Positions 17,787 through 25,684 of a stretch of DNA of 52,536 bases are shown here, in pieces. Below the pieces are notes generated by a model, which was not told where the DNA came from, ran no database searches, and saw only the letters and a list, made by a program, of their open reading frames with translations. Each line of letters opens with the position of its first letter. Positions within the stretch are counted from its first letter, which is position 1. A program made the position numbers and the translations under genes. The stretch is taken from NCBI GenBank assembly GCA_030681035.1, contig JAUXUI010000011.1, forward strand, positions 1-52,536. The letters run 5' to 3'. This DNA is from Lysobacteraceae bacterium. Its GTDB lineage: Bacteria > Pseudomonadota > Gammaproteobacteria > Xanthomonadales > Xanthomonadaceae.

Positions 17787-18803
17787 ATGCTCTACAACCA
17801 CGTTTCGATTGCCAGCGTCGCCCATGTCGATGCACCCATCCGCCTCAGTTCCGCCGACATCATGCTGCGCCTGCAGCCGACCCTGGAGCGCTTCGGCATC
17901 CGCGACAACCTACTGGAAGACGTGGCCGGCATCTTTGAGCGGCGCATCTGGGAAGATGGCGTGATGCCGTCGGACGCCGCCACCATGGCCGCGCAGAAGG
18001 CGCTCGCCGCATCCGGGGTAGCGCACGAGCACATCGGCATCCTGATCAACACATCGGTCTGCCGCGACTATCTCGAACCGTCCACTGCCAGCATCATCCA
18101 CGGCAATCTCGGCCTGTCCGATACCTGCCAGAACTTCGATGTCGGCAATGCCTGCCTCGCCTTTCTCAACGGCATGGACATTGCCGCACGCATGATCGAA
18201 CGCGGCGACATCGAGTACGCGCTGGTGGTTGATGGCGAGGTGTCCAACACCATCACCGAACGCACCATCGAGCGCATGCTGTCACCGGATGTCACCCCGG
18301 AACAATTCCGCAACGAGTTCGCTTCGCTCACGCTGGGCTCGGGTTCGGCCGCGATGGTACTGGGTCGCAGCGAATTGCTGCCCAATGGCCATCGCTTCAA
18401 GGGCAGCGTCACCCGCGCCGCCACCGAGTTTTCGCACCTGTGCCGCGGCAACATGGATCGCATGGTCACCGACACCCGCACCCTGCTGGTCGAGGGCCTG
18501 AAGCTGGCCGCCAAAACTTTCCAGGCGGCGCGCGCCGCACTGGGCTGGGTCAGCGGCGAGATGGACGAGTTCGTGGTACACCAGATATCCAAGGTTCACA
18601 CCGCCGCATTCGTCGATTTGCTCGGCATCGATCCGAAAAAAGTGCTGACGGTATTCCCCGAGCTTGGCAATATCGGCCCGGCATCGGTGCCGATTGCGCT
18701 GAGCAAGCTGGCTGAACTGGGCCGCCTTAAAAAGGGCAGCCGCATCGCGTTGATGGGTATCGGTTCAGGCCTGAACTGCTCGATGGCCGAGGTGGAGTGG
18801 TAA
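17787..18803 (+). CDS. oleA: OleA-type acyl-CoA condensing enzyme (thiolase fold)
   Basis: A 338-residue KAS III-like enzyme that condenses two fatty acyl-CoAs head to head to give a beta-ketoacid, the first step of long-chain olefin synthesis. The start MLYNHVSIASVAHVDAP matches remembered Xanthomonas OleA, and the length from this ATG is the same; a further ATG at 17772 is in frame. The catalytic Cys123 is in VGNACLAFLNG, a conserved Glu in DYLEPSTAS, and the His/Asn pair in VVHQISK and PELGNIGPASVP. The OleBCD partners that normally follow are not here, and threonine aldolase comes next instead. Confidence 0.9.
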   Translation: MLYNHVSIASVAHVDAPIRLSSADIMLRLQPTLERFGIRDNLLEDVAGIFERRIWEDGVMPSDAATMAAQKALAASGVAHEHIGILINTSVCRDYLEPSTASIIHGNLGLSDTCQNFDVGNACLAFLNGMDIAARMIERGDIEYALVVDGEVSNTITERTIERMLSPDVTPEQFRNEFASLTLGSGSAAMVLGRSELLPNGHRFKGSVTRAATEFSHLCRGNMDRMVTDTRTLLVEGLKLAAKTFQAARAALGWVSGEMDEFVVHQISKVHTAAFVDLLGIDPKKVLTVFPELGNIGPASVPIALSKLAELGRLKKGSRIALMGIGSGLNCSMAEVEW

Positions 18804-18912
18804 CAACGGCGGCTCGCGTGCGCGGCATGGCGCGCCATGGGGCATTGCAAAAAATCACTGCCCCGCACCGGACGGGGTCGGCTAGTGTAGTGCTGTGCGC
18901 TTGCGCGTTACC

Positions 18913-19956
18913 ATGAGCCATCCCAACGCCCGAACTGCTCACATGCCCTGGATCGATCTGCGTAGCGATACCGTCACCCAGCCCACCGCCGCGATGCGCG
19001 CGGCAATGCTGGCCGCCGAGGTGGGCGATGATGTGTACGGCGAAGACCCCACCGTCAACGCGCTGCAGGCGCGGCTGGCGGCGGAACTTGGTTTCGCCGA
19101 GGGGCTGTTTCTGCCCAGCGGCACGCAATCCAACCTGACCGCGCTGATGGGCCACTGCGAGCGCGGCGACGAATATCTGGTCGGCATGGAAGCGCACACC
19201 TACAAGTTCGAGGGTGGTGGTGCGGCGGTGCTCGGTTCGATTCAGCCGCAGCCGATCATGCACGCCGCCGATGGCACGCTGCCACTGGATGCATTGGCGC
19301 GGTCGATCAAACCAGTCGATCCGCATTTTGCCCGTACCCGGCTGCTGGCACTGGAAAACACCTGGCATGGCCGTGCTCTGCCGCTGGATTACCTCGCCAA
19401 GGCGCGCGCGTTTTGCGACGCGCACAGGCTGGCTCTGCATCTGGATGGCGCGCGCCTGTTCAATGCTGCTGTGGCCTGCGCGGTGCCGGCGCGTGAAATC
19501 ACCCACCATTTCGATAGTGTGTCGGTGTGTTTTTCCAAGGGCCTTGGCGCGCCGGTCGGCTCGGTGCTGGTGGGCTCGCACGCGTTGATCGACAAGGCGC
19601 GGCGCTGGCGCAAGGTCAGCGGTGGCGGCTGGCGACAGGCCGGGATACTGGCCGCCGCCTGCTTGTACGCGCTCGATCACCACGTTGCGCGCCTGGCTGA
19701 AGATCACGCCCGCGCTGCACGCCTCGCCAAGGGTCTGCACGGCCTGCCCGGGTTGGTGGTCAGCGCGCAACAGACCAACATGGTGTTCATCGAAGTGCCG
19801 GCCGAGCAACTGACCGCGTTCAAGGCGCATCTGGAAAGCGAACGCATCAAGATGTCGATCGGCTACCTGCCGCAGATCCGCATGGTCACCCATCTGGATA
19901 TCGACGATGCCGCGATCGCGCGCACGATTGCAGCGTTCACCGGGTTCTTTCGTTGA
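18913..19956 (+). CDS. ltaE: low-specificity L-threonine aldolase
   Basis: A 347-residue PLP enzyme of fold type I that cleaves L-threonine or allo-threonine to glycine and acetaldehyde. The opening IDLRSDTVTQPTAAMRAAM is diagnostic, as are GDDVYGEDPTVNALQ and the substrate His in MEAHTY. The PLP Lys is in VCFSKGLGAPVGSVL, and SGGGWRQAGILAAA follows. The ATG at 18913 is used; MPWIDLRSD at 18943 is an equally possible start, and neither has a good Shine-Dalgarno. Its end borders a 26.4-minus-20 kb accessory island. Confidence 0.93.
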   Translation: MSHPNARTAHMPWIDLRSDTVTQPTAAMRAAMLAAEVGDDVYGEDPTVNALQARLAAELGFAEGLFLPSGTQSNLTALMGHCERGDEYLVGMEAHTYKFEGGGAAVLGSIQPQPIMHAADGTLPLDALARSIKPVDPHFARTRLLALENTWHGRALPLDYLAKARAFCDAHRLALHLDGARLFNAAVACAVPAREITHHFDSVSVCFSKGLGAPVGSVLVGSHALIDKARRWRKVSGGGWRQAGILAAACLYALDHHVARLAEDHARAARLAKGLHGLPGLVVSAQQTNMVFIEVPAEQLTAFKAHLESERIKMSIGYLPQIRMVTHLDIDDAAIARTIAAFTGFFR

Positions 19957-20038
19957 ATGGTGTGGCGCGCAACGCACGCAACGCGAAGCGCATCATCTCA
20001 TCTGAGGTTAGTGTCGAACCTCAGCCGTGTTTGTCGTA

Positions 20039-20299
20039 AACCCTTCTCCCGCCGGGACAACCAGCGACTTGGCGGCTTTGCCGCCTGGTCGATTGGCTGG
20101 TAGCTTCATCAGAAGGTGGCCCGAAGGGCCGGATGAGGGTGCGGTGCAAGGACAAAACCATTGTGCCTGCGCCGAACCCTCTGCAACCCCTCTGATACGG
20201 CTACCAAGCAACCGACTAGGCAGGCAAGAAACGCCCGCCAAGTCTCTGCTTGTCCCGGCGGGAGAAGGGCTTCAACCGCCGAGATATGCGCTGATCAGG
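20039..20299. repeat. long hairpin element, copy 2 (extended stem, left end lost)
   Basis: A variant of the 6688-6872 element. Shared parts are CCTTCTCCCGCCGGG, AGAAGGTGGCCCGAAGGGCC-GGATGAGGG, CGAACCCTCTGCAACCCCTC and the right end GAGATATGCGCTGATCAGG. Relative to copy 1, each arm carries an extra block, GACAACCAGCGACTTGGCGG... in the left and ...CGCCAAGTCTCTGCTTGTC in the right. The two blocks are complementary, so the hairpin is longer. The left terminal repeat is missing. The element ends exactly where the fic stop codon begins. The 19957-20038 bases before it hold a small hairpin (CTGAGGTTAGTGTCGAACCTCAG) and no gene. Confidence 0.8.
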
Positions 20300-21118
20300 C
20301 TACCTCATCAGCACCGTGAGCGTCGCACGAATCGTGTCAAATGCCGCCTGTGCGGCATCGGCGTCACCCGCCGCAACGGCACGTTGCAACCGCGCCATCT
20401 CGCTCGCAAACCACGGCCCAACGCGCGTGAGCGCATCGGCCAGATTGCGATACAAATCATCAAACTCGCCCTCGCGAGCCAACTGCGCAGCCAAGTGAAA
20501 GCGCGCCGCGTTTTCGCCATAACTCAACGCCAACGCCAACACCCATTCGGGCGCTGCATGCCTGTTGGCGGCAAGGCGTGCGGCATATAACGCCCGCGCG
20601 GTGCGACCGTTGCCGTCGGCAAACGGATGGATGCTGAGCAGGGTGAAAAACTCGGCGTATGCCAACCACGGTACACGCGCGTGTAGTGCGTCATCGTTGT
20701 TCACAAAGACGCGAGTTGTCGAGTCAAGCCAGTGCCGCACAAGGTTTGGCACGTCCGCCGCCAGTGGCGGCTTGAAGCGTTGCGTGAACGGGTTGTCGGT
20801 ACGCAAACGTACTCCAGCCGAGCGTAGCCGCACCGGCCAGCCGGCGGCTTGCGACGCAAACCGCAACACCCCGGCCAAAGTGTTGGGCGGGCTTGCCGAT
20901 ACGCCGACTTCGGGATTGCACACCATCGCCGATACCAGCGATTCGCGTGCCACCCCGCCCGCTATCACACCGTGCCGCAGCAGCAAGGACAGCACCGAAA
21001 ACACGCCGGGTTCGGCGCATGAAAGAAACGGCGCCGGTGAAAATGCGGCGCTTGCGCGGTCTCCCGCCGCAAGCGCCGCATCGATCCAGTCGTTGCTGAT
21101 CGGGTTTTCCCGTCTCAC
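20300..21118 (-). CDS. Fic-domain AMP-transferase-type protein
   Basis: A 272-residue Fic protein. The active-site motif HPFADGNGRTAR is complete (His164 to Arg175), so transfer of AMP or a related group to a protein hydroxyl is expected. The upstream flap region includes TQRFKPPLAADVPNLVRHWL. I see no clear inhibitory (S/T)xxxE(G/N) helix at either end. The start is a GTG whose last two bases plus the next A form the TGA of the upstream anchored-protein gene (GTGA overlap), so translation is coupled to it. No signal peptide is present. It could be a toxin whose antitoxin is the neighbour, or an independent modifier. It is the last gene of the island operon. Confidence 0.88.
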   Translation of the reverse strand: MRRENPISNDWIDAALAAGDRASAAFSPAPFLSCAEPGVFSVLSLLLRHGVIAGGVARESLVSAMVCNPEVGVSASPPNTLAGVLRFASQAAGWPVRLRSAGVRLRTDNPFTQRFKPPLAADVPNLVRHWLDSTTRVFVNNDDALHARVPWLAYAEFFTLLSIHPFADGNGRTARALYAARLAANRHAAPEWVLALALSYGENAARFHLAAQLAREGEFDDLYRNLADALTRVGPWFASEMARLQRAVAAGDADAAQAAFDTIRATLTVLMR

Positions 21119-21987
21119 GGGCCGCCCGGTGGAGCAGGCGAATACACCGGCGCTTGCGTCAATGTGCTTTCATCAATCTGATTCCACAGTTCGGCATTTG
21201 GGCGACGCTCGGGCGCGGGCTGAGGAACACCGCGAAGGCGTGCGTCCTCGGCGATCAACTGCAATTGAATGGGCAGACTCGCCAGCGCGGATCGTTCCAT
21301 TTGCTCCCGGAGCGCGCTGTTCATGTTGCGGGGGAGGGTGTTGCTGATGATCGCGTCGGCGCGATGGTCGCCGAAGACCTTGGCGATCTGCATGTATAAA
21401 TAAAATAGCGTCGGATCCTCGGTCGGATTGCTCTCGGTCGCGCGCAGGGAAAGCTCGGCCATTTTTTCGCGGGCAAATAACGATCCTTTCTGTGCCGCAA
21501 TGGCCTGAATACCCTCAGCGCGCTCCAGATTACCGTCCATTTCGTGCTTCAAGCCGAGTAACGTGATCGCCCGTTGGTCGCCGGATCGTGTTCGTTGCTC
21601 CAACTCGGCATAGCTGGTCGTAGCCAACGCATCCAGCTCGGCTTGCGTTGGGTAACCGTGCTTGTACAACCAACTTGCCTCTTCGGGGCTCAACGCGACC
21701 AGTGACGGGTCCATCGCCTTGATCTCCTCGGCGGAGAATATCTGCACTGGCAGTGGCGAGGATGCGGGTACCGTTGCCGTTGTGCGAACTGCCGATGCCA
21801 CGCCGGTCGCCAACGGCGGGTTCGCTGCTGACTGGCCCCGGTTTGCGGCCGGCGCGGGTTTGACTTGAAGCGATTCCAGGCTAGCAGGCGCGACGGCAGG
21901 CAGGGAGGAATGGTTGGATCCCTGCCAGAACCACAGCAACAGGCCAAGTGCCGCACCGGCAGGGATCAAGACACGAAAAATCTTCAT
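21115..21987 (-). CDS. single-TM anchored protein with Sel1-like helical region; candidate immunity protein
   Basis: A 290-residue protein. Residues 1-23 (MKIFRVLIPAGAALGLLLWFW) form one membrane segment or uncleaved signal. A Pro/Ala/Thr-rich spacer follows to about residue 85. The rest is helical (EEASWLYKHGYPTQAELDAL, QRAITLLGLKHEMDGNLERA, AEGIQAIAAQKGS) and resembles Sel1/TPR repeats in spacing. Its ATG overlaps the stop of the phospholipase-like gene (ATGA), and its stop overlaps the fic start. Sel1-type periplasmic proteins serve as immunity proteins for some phospholipase effectors. That precedent plus the coupling suggests, but does not prove, that this protein neutralises the upstream phospholipase. 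Confidence 0.75.
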   Translation of the reverse strand: MKIFRVLIPAGAALGLLLWFWQGSNHSSLPAVAPASLESLQVKPAPAANRGQSAANPPLATGVASAVRTTATVPASSPLPVQIFSAEEIKAMDPSLVALSPEEASWLYKHGYPTQAELDALATTSYAELEQRTRSGDQRAITLLGLKHEMDGNLERAEGIQAIAAQKGSLFAREKMAELSLRATESNPTEDPTLFYLYMQIAKVFGDHRADAIISNTLPRNMNSALREQMERSALASLPIQLQLIAEDARLRGVPQPAPERRPNAELWNQIDESTLTQAPVYSPAPPGGP

Positions 21988-22639
21988 GGACACCCCGCGT
22001 CGCGGTGTTGCTGCTTGATGAAGCGGCATTGGCCTCCTTTCTGCGCTTGCTGAAAGGTCGGGCCCGATATGAACGTGGCGATCAATGGCGATTGCAAGGC
22101 GCCGCTGTACAGTGAAGCCTGCTCATCGCAAGCGGCAAACGGCAGGTCGGTTACACCCATCGCGAATTGTTCGGAGCACGCATTGCGCATCTTGTTGCCG
22201 AGCACCAGGTCGCATGAATCCTTGGATGTACCAAAGTTACCGTAGCAGATGTCATGGGAATCGCATGCCGGAGTGAAGATGGCGCCGAGCGACGGCCGGG
22301 CAAGCAGAAAATCCGGAACATCGAAATCCTTGTTTCCGCAGCCATTGGGTATCAGAACCGGCACATTGTTCAGATCGCATTGATTCTGTGCCGCTTGCGT
22401 TTCAATGGCGGCGCACTGCACCGGGTCGAACCAGAATCTCGGGTCTTCTTCAACGGTTGTCGAGCCACCTCCACCAAACCCACCGCCACCACCACTACCG
22501 CCAGACCCGCCTCCGGGCCAGGTACCATGCACGGTCACGGTACCCAGGGTAGTTTGAGCAGCGGCTTCAGTGATTAGCCCCCCCCCCCCGCGAGAAGGAT
22601 GACGCTGATCACCGCACGTAATGCTTTGGCTTGTTGCAT
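21984..22639 (-). CDS. phase-variable secreted phospholipase A2-like protein (poly-G, OFF here)
   Basis: The ATG at 22639 (GGGGAG upstream) starts MQQAKALRAVISVILLAG, then enters a run of 12 G (coding strand of 22578-22589) and hits TAA. With 10 or 13 G the frame opens into LITEAAAQTTLGTVTVHGT, giving a full signal peptide with an AAAQ cleavage site and 217 or 218 residues. After a Gly-rich linker (about 43-60) comes a Cys-rich domain with NGCG, then FTPACDSHDICYG, where His129-Asp130 (13-G numbering) is the phospholipase A2 catalytic dyad, then CD and MRNAC. The stop overlaps the next gene (ATGA). Alternatives are an assembly error in the homopolymer or a dead gene, but the intact downstream frame argues against decay. 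Confidence 0.8.
22578..22589 (-). repeat. 12-nt poly-G tract in signal-peptide codons (putative phase-variation switch)
   Basis: Twelve consecutive C on the plus strand, which are G on the coding strand, at codons 17-21. The count places the gene out of frame. Homopolymers of this length slip readily during replication. The same site in the paralogue (25086-25098) has 13. Confidence 0.9.
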
Positions 22640-22823
22640 GATGCGAACTCCCCAGGTTGTGTGTGAGTGAACGAAGGGTTGCTCGACACTCCAGCGCCGG
22701 ACCATTACGCGGCGCCATGCGCAAGGCCCTAACTTTGACGGGTTGGACGAAGCCGCTTGGCGGCAGCCGCACATGCACGCTACCCATGCACTCCTGATGG
22801 ATTCGCGTGTGGCGTGGGAAGCC

Positions 22824-23801
22824 TCACTTGCAAACACCGGGCGCCGCGCTTCCCGGCGAGATTTTTCCGCAGATTACGTCAAGCATCCGTTCCGCTTGGA
22901 GAGTTTGGAAATAGCGTTCTTGGTAACGACCCTTGTCTTGGCCTGGCATCAGCATGCGCGCCAACGCTTCTCTCGAGTTCATGTGCGCGTTGTCTAGCAC
23001 GCTCCGGAAGTAGGGGGCAGCTTTGACAAAATCCTGCACCATTAAAGAACCGGCACTGTACAGCATTCCCAGTTGTGAGTTCGCTTCAAGATTGCCGGTG
23101 CTGGCCAGCGCTTCCAAGCGGCCAGACGCCTCACTCACCCACGCCCGGGAGCGTTGCGACTGGGGATCCAAGCCCACCCAATAAGGGGAGTTCTGGAACT
23201 GGGCCAGAACCGCGGACGCATCACCGCGCCGCGCCGCTTCGGATACCAACTCGGCCCGCCGGTTCCGCACCTGCTCCTCGTCGGCCAGCACCAACGCGCT
23301 GTCGCACACGCGATCAATCAGTAACGTCTGCTCGTAGTCGTCGTCTGCCTCGCGTTTGAAGGCAACGGCATCTTCGGCGCGGGAACGGGCATACCAGCAA
23401 CTATTGAGTATCTTCGCCATTTCGACCATGGCGGCGGTGTCGTCACCGGCGATACGTGTATCAAGGTCGGCGATATATCCCGCAAATGTCTGCCCCGGCT
23501 GCAGGCGGACGCCGAGGTAAGACGCATACTCTGCTTCAGTCCCCGCCTCAGCCGCAAGGCGCCTCTCCTCTGCCAGTGCGGCCGCCGACCGGCCGAACTC
23601 TGAAACCGGCGCAGCGCCAGGCGACGAATCGACTGCGCGCGGCGCGCCCGTCACCGGCAAATCCGCCCGTTCCGCCAGCGCGGTTGCTACCGGCGCCAGT
23701 ATCGGCGCCTCACCATCATGAAACCGTCGGGCCACGACCAGGGCCACCCCGACACCCAACAGGGCTAGTAGAGCCCAACCACCTAGGCCACTACGCTTCA
23801 T
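22824..23801 (-). CDS. single-TM anchored protein with helical repeats; candidate immunity or accessory protein
   Basis: A 325-residue protein. The ATG at 23801 follows AAGGAG. Residues 1-25 (MKRSGLGGWALLALLGVGVA) form a membrane anchor, followed by a Pro/Ala spacer to about 70. The body is helical and repeat-like (EAEYASYLGVRLQPGQTFAG, DTAAMVEMAKILNSCWYARS, NLEANSQLGMLYSAGSLMVQ). The last block has Sel1-type spacing (NSQLGMLY...AAPYFRSVLD). The N-terminal 60 residues are nearly identical to those of the next upstream small protein. I recognise no enzyme motif. It lies between the two phase-variable genes, 184 bases before the phospholipase-like gene, and could be the immunity partner of the upstream effector. 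Confidence 0.72.
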   Translation of the reverse strand: MKRSGLGGWALLALLGVGVALVVARRFHDGEAPILAPVATALAERADLPVTGAPRAVDSSPGAAPVSEFGRSAAALAEERRLAAEAGTEAEYASYLGVRLQPGQTFAGYIADLDTRIAGDDTAAMVEMAKILNSCWYARSRAEDAVAFKREADDDYEQTLLIDRVCDSALVLADEEQVRNRRAELVSEAARRGDASAVLAQFQNSPYWVGLDPQSQRSRAWVSEASGRLEALASTGNLEANSQLGMLYSAGSLMVQDFVKAAPYFRSVLDNAHMNSREALARMLMPGQDKGRYQERYFQTLQAERMLDVICGKISPGSAAPGVCK

Positions 23802-23952
23802 GTCATCGTCTCCTTGATTATTCATCGTCGCGCATTCATCGTCGAAGCGGCGGCCCCCAAATACAGAATCGGAGGCCCGCCATCGCGCCATAAGCGCACC
23901 AAGCTTACTGGCAATGCGCCTGATCCCAGGCACCAATCCAGAACGTGCAGGT
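23710..23952. repeat. tandem-duplication unit, copy 1
   Basis: About 240 bp that recur with few changes at 24179-24421, an offset of 468-469. The unit covers the membrane-anchor start of one gene, its ribosome-binding region, and the C-terminal codons (CTFWIGAWDQAHCQ) of the gene upstream. It indicates a local duplication followed by deletion. Confidence 0.8.
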
Positions 23953-24270
23953 CATCTGCAGGCGCACTGACTCCGGAATAATCAAGGACGTCGGTATTCG
24001 TTGCCCAGCGGCCGCCAACTCTCTGGTACAGCCATGCGGCTGGGTGTTCAGCAGATTAAAACAGGCGGCAGCGTCCGGGGGGTGCGCGGACGCGGGCGAC
24101 GGGCCAACGTCAGGCAGCGCGCCCGCCACCGGCGAATCCGCCAATTCCTCCACCGACGCGGGTCCCGGCACCGGCGCGTCGCCATCATGAAATCGTCGGG
24201 CCACAACTAGGGCCACCCCGACACCCAACAGGGCTATGAGAGCCCAAGCACCCAAGCCAATGCGCTTCAC
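23905..24270 (-). CDS. chimeric small anchored protein: anchor of one family, ends of the secreted effector
   Basis: A 121-residue protein with a GTG start preceded by AAGGAG. Residues 1 to about 60 match the membrane anchor and spacer of the 22824-23801 protein (ALLGVGVALVVARRFHDG identical). Residues 69 to 98 (CFNLLNTQPHGCTRELAAAG...) and the final CTFWIGAWDQAHCQ match the start and end of the mature domain of the 24373-25148 effector, with about 110 effector residues removed between them. It arose by the duplication seen at 23710/24179. The product would be a membrane-tethered stub of the effector. It may be a by-product, or it could titrate the effector's partner. The reading frame is intact. 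Confidence 0.6.
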   Translation of the reverse strand: MKRIGLGAWALIALLGVGVALVVARRFHDGDAPVPGPASVEELADSPVAGALPDVGPSPASAHPPDAAACFNLLNTQPHGCTRELAAAGQRIPTSLIIPESVRLQMTCTFWIGAWDQAHCQ

Positions 24271-24421
24271 GTCATCATCTCCTTGGTATTCATCGTCGCG
24301 TATTCATCGTCGAAGCGGCGGGCCCCAAATACAGGATCGGAGGCCTGCCATCGCGCCATAAGCGCACCAAGCTTACTGGCAATGCGCCTGATCCCAGGCA
24401 CCAATCCAGAACGTGCAACTG
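24179..24421. repeat. tandem-duplication unit, copy 2
   Basis: Partner of 23710-23952. The copies share CAAGCTTACTGGCAATGCGC and the sequence around both anchored-protein starts. Confidence 0.8.
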
Positions 24422-25148
24422 ATCTGTAGGCGCGCTTTGTAAAGGGCGTCGTTGAACCCGTTGAGCGAAGCAAGGGATGCACCGATCCCGCTGAAGTTGA
24501 TCGATATCGGCCCTGCGGACGCACTCAAAAAGCCGACCCACGACGCAATGGCCCTAGCACCCCGCGCCACCACGATCGACGTAAAAGTATCCGCGATACC
24601 AACGGAGAAAGACCACGGGTCTATCATGTTCCCCAAACTTTGGATATTACCGCCATTACCCAGCGCGGCGACGAATTGTATCTCACACATCTCTGGGTTC
24701 TTGACAGGATCGGCATAACACTTGTTCAGATCATCCACCGCAATGTTGAGGTAGGTGTGAAATTGGCGCGACAAGTTCGGAAACTCCTCGAAGTCCCCCA
24801 ACTCCTGCAATGAAGACGGTATCAAGGACCTCGGAGTCTGCAGCCCAGCCACGGCCAAGGCTCTGGTACAACCATGCGGCTGGGTGTTCAGCAGATTCAA
24901 GCAGACAGCAAAGTCTGGAGCGGGAGTGGGATCGCCCCCACCACCATCAGGGTTGCCGGGATCGTCGACGGATGCATCCCCGCCAAATCCACCGCCACCG
25001 CCGCCACCCCAACCCCAACCTCCGGGCGAAGTGCCCGTCACGTTCACAGGAGCCAGAGTAGTCTGAGCAACAGCGTCAGCAATTACCCCCCCCCCCCCGC
25101 AAGAAGAATGACGCTGATCACGGCACGTAAGGCTTTGGATTGCTGCAT
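24373..25148 (-). CDS. phase-variable secreted Gly-rich protein, unknown effector domain (poly-G, OFF here)
   Basis: Paralogue of the 21984-22639 gene in its first part. The ATG at 25148 (GAGGAG upstream) gives MQQSKALRAVISVILLAG, then 13 G (25086-25098) and TAA. With 11 or 14 G it reads VIADAVAQTTLAPVNVTGTS, a signal peptide with AVAQ cleavage, to a 257- or 258-residue protein. A Gly/Trp linker (GGWGWGGGGGGGFGGD) and an Asp/Gly/Pro stretch lead to a domain with CLNLLNTQPHGCTR and six or more Cys. A long weakly hydrophobic Gly/Ala/Ser segment (SFSVGIADTFTSIVVARGAR to GASLASLNGF) suggests membrane insertion. No known family is recognised. It is the first gene of the operon. Confidence 0.72.
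25086..25098 (-). repeat. 13-nt poly-G tract in signal-peptide codons (putative phase-variation switch)
   Basis: Thirteen consecutive C on the plus strand, at the same codon position as the 12-nt tract in the paralogue. This length makes TAA follow the GGG codons; 11 or 14 opens the frame. Confidence 0.9.
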
Positions 25149-25377
25149 GGTGCGAACTCCTCGATTGAGTGAATAGCAGGGCCAGTGCTCACGGCGGCAC
25201 GCGCCGGGATCGGCCCTGATCATTGATACATCGCTGTACCTCGCCCCCTGCAAGGCAGGTCAATTAAAACCGAGTGCCGTTGCCGTTGTCAACGAGATGG
25301 TTTCGGGTGGCTGCCCAGTTTGGCCCGGCGGTAGCGTGGGGATTGATGCCGATACTACCTGGGAGTATAGTTCGCTC

Positions 25378-25683
25378 GTGTTCACCGTGATCGAAACCCC
25401 GCTGTTCGCCAAGCTCTGGGGCGACTATTGGACGGAAGATGAGCGCACCGAGTTCGCGGCGTTTCTGGCCACCAATCCGGAAGCGGGAGACGTAATCCCG
25501 CAGTCCGGCGGTTGCCGCAAGGTGCGCTGAGCGCGTGGCGGCATGGGCAAACAAGGCGGTGTACGGGTGATTTACTTCAACCGGTTGGCGCAAGGCAGCA
25601 TCGTGCTGCTGGTGATCTACGCCAAGAGCGCGCGGGACAACATCTCCGCCGACATCTTGCGCCGAATCGTGAAGGAGCTTTGA
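25378..25683 (+). pseudogene. RelE/HigB-like toxin with in-frame nonsense codon
   Basis: From GTG 25378 the frame reads VFTVIETPLFAKLWGDYWTE, then FLATNPEAGDVIPQSGGCRK-VR, then TGA (25528-25530). It continues in the same frame with ARGGMGKQGGVRVIYFNRLA and ends IVKEL at 25681-25683. The family normally has Trp after RKVR, so TGG has become TGA. Everything else of the 101-codon toxin, including the C-terminal VRVIYF strand and LLVIYAKSARDN, is intact. The toxin is an mRNA-cleaving RelE fold. Readthrough could give trace product, otherwise it is dead. It lies one base before the antitoxin. Confidence 0.8.
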
Positions 25684-25684
25684 T

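Noticed and set aside
22578-22589. Treating the phospholipase-like and Gly-rich genes as ordinary pseudogenes
   Set aside because: The only defect in each is the homopolymer length at the same site, and both mature frames are intact. Switching is the better reading, although homopolymer miscalling remains possible.
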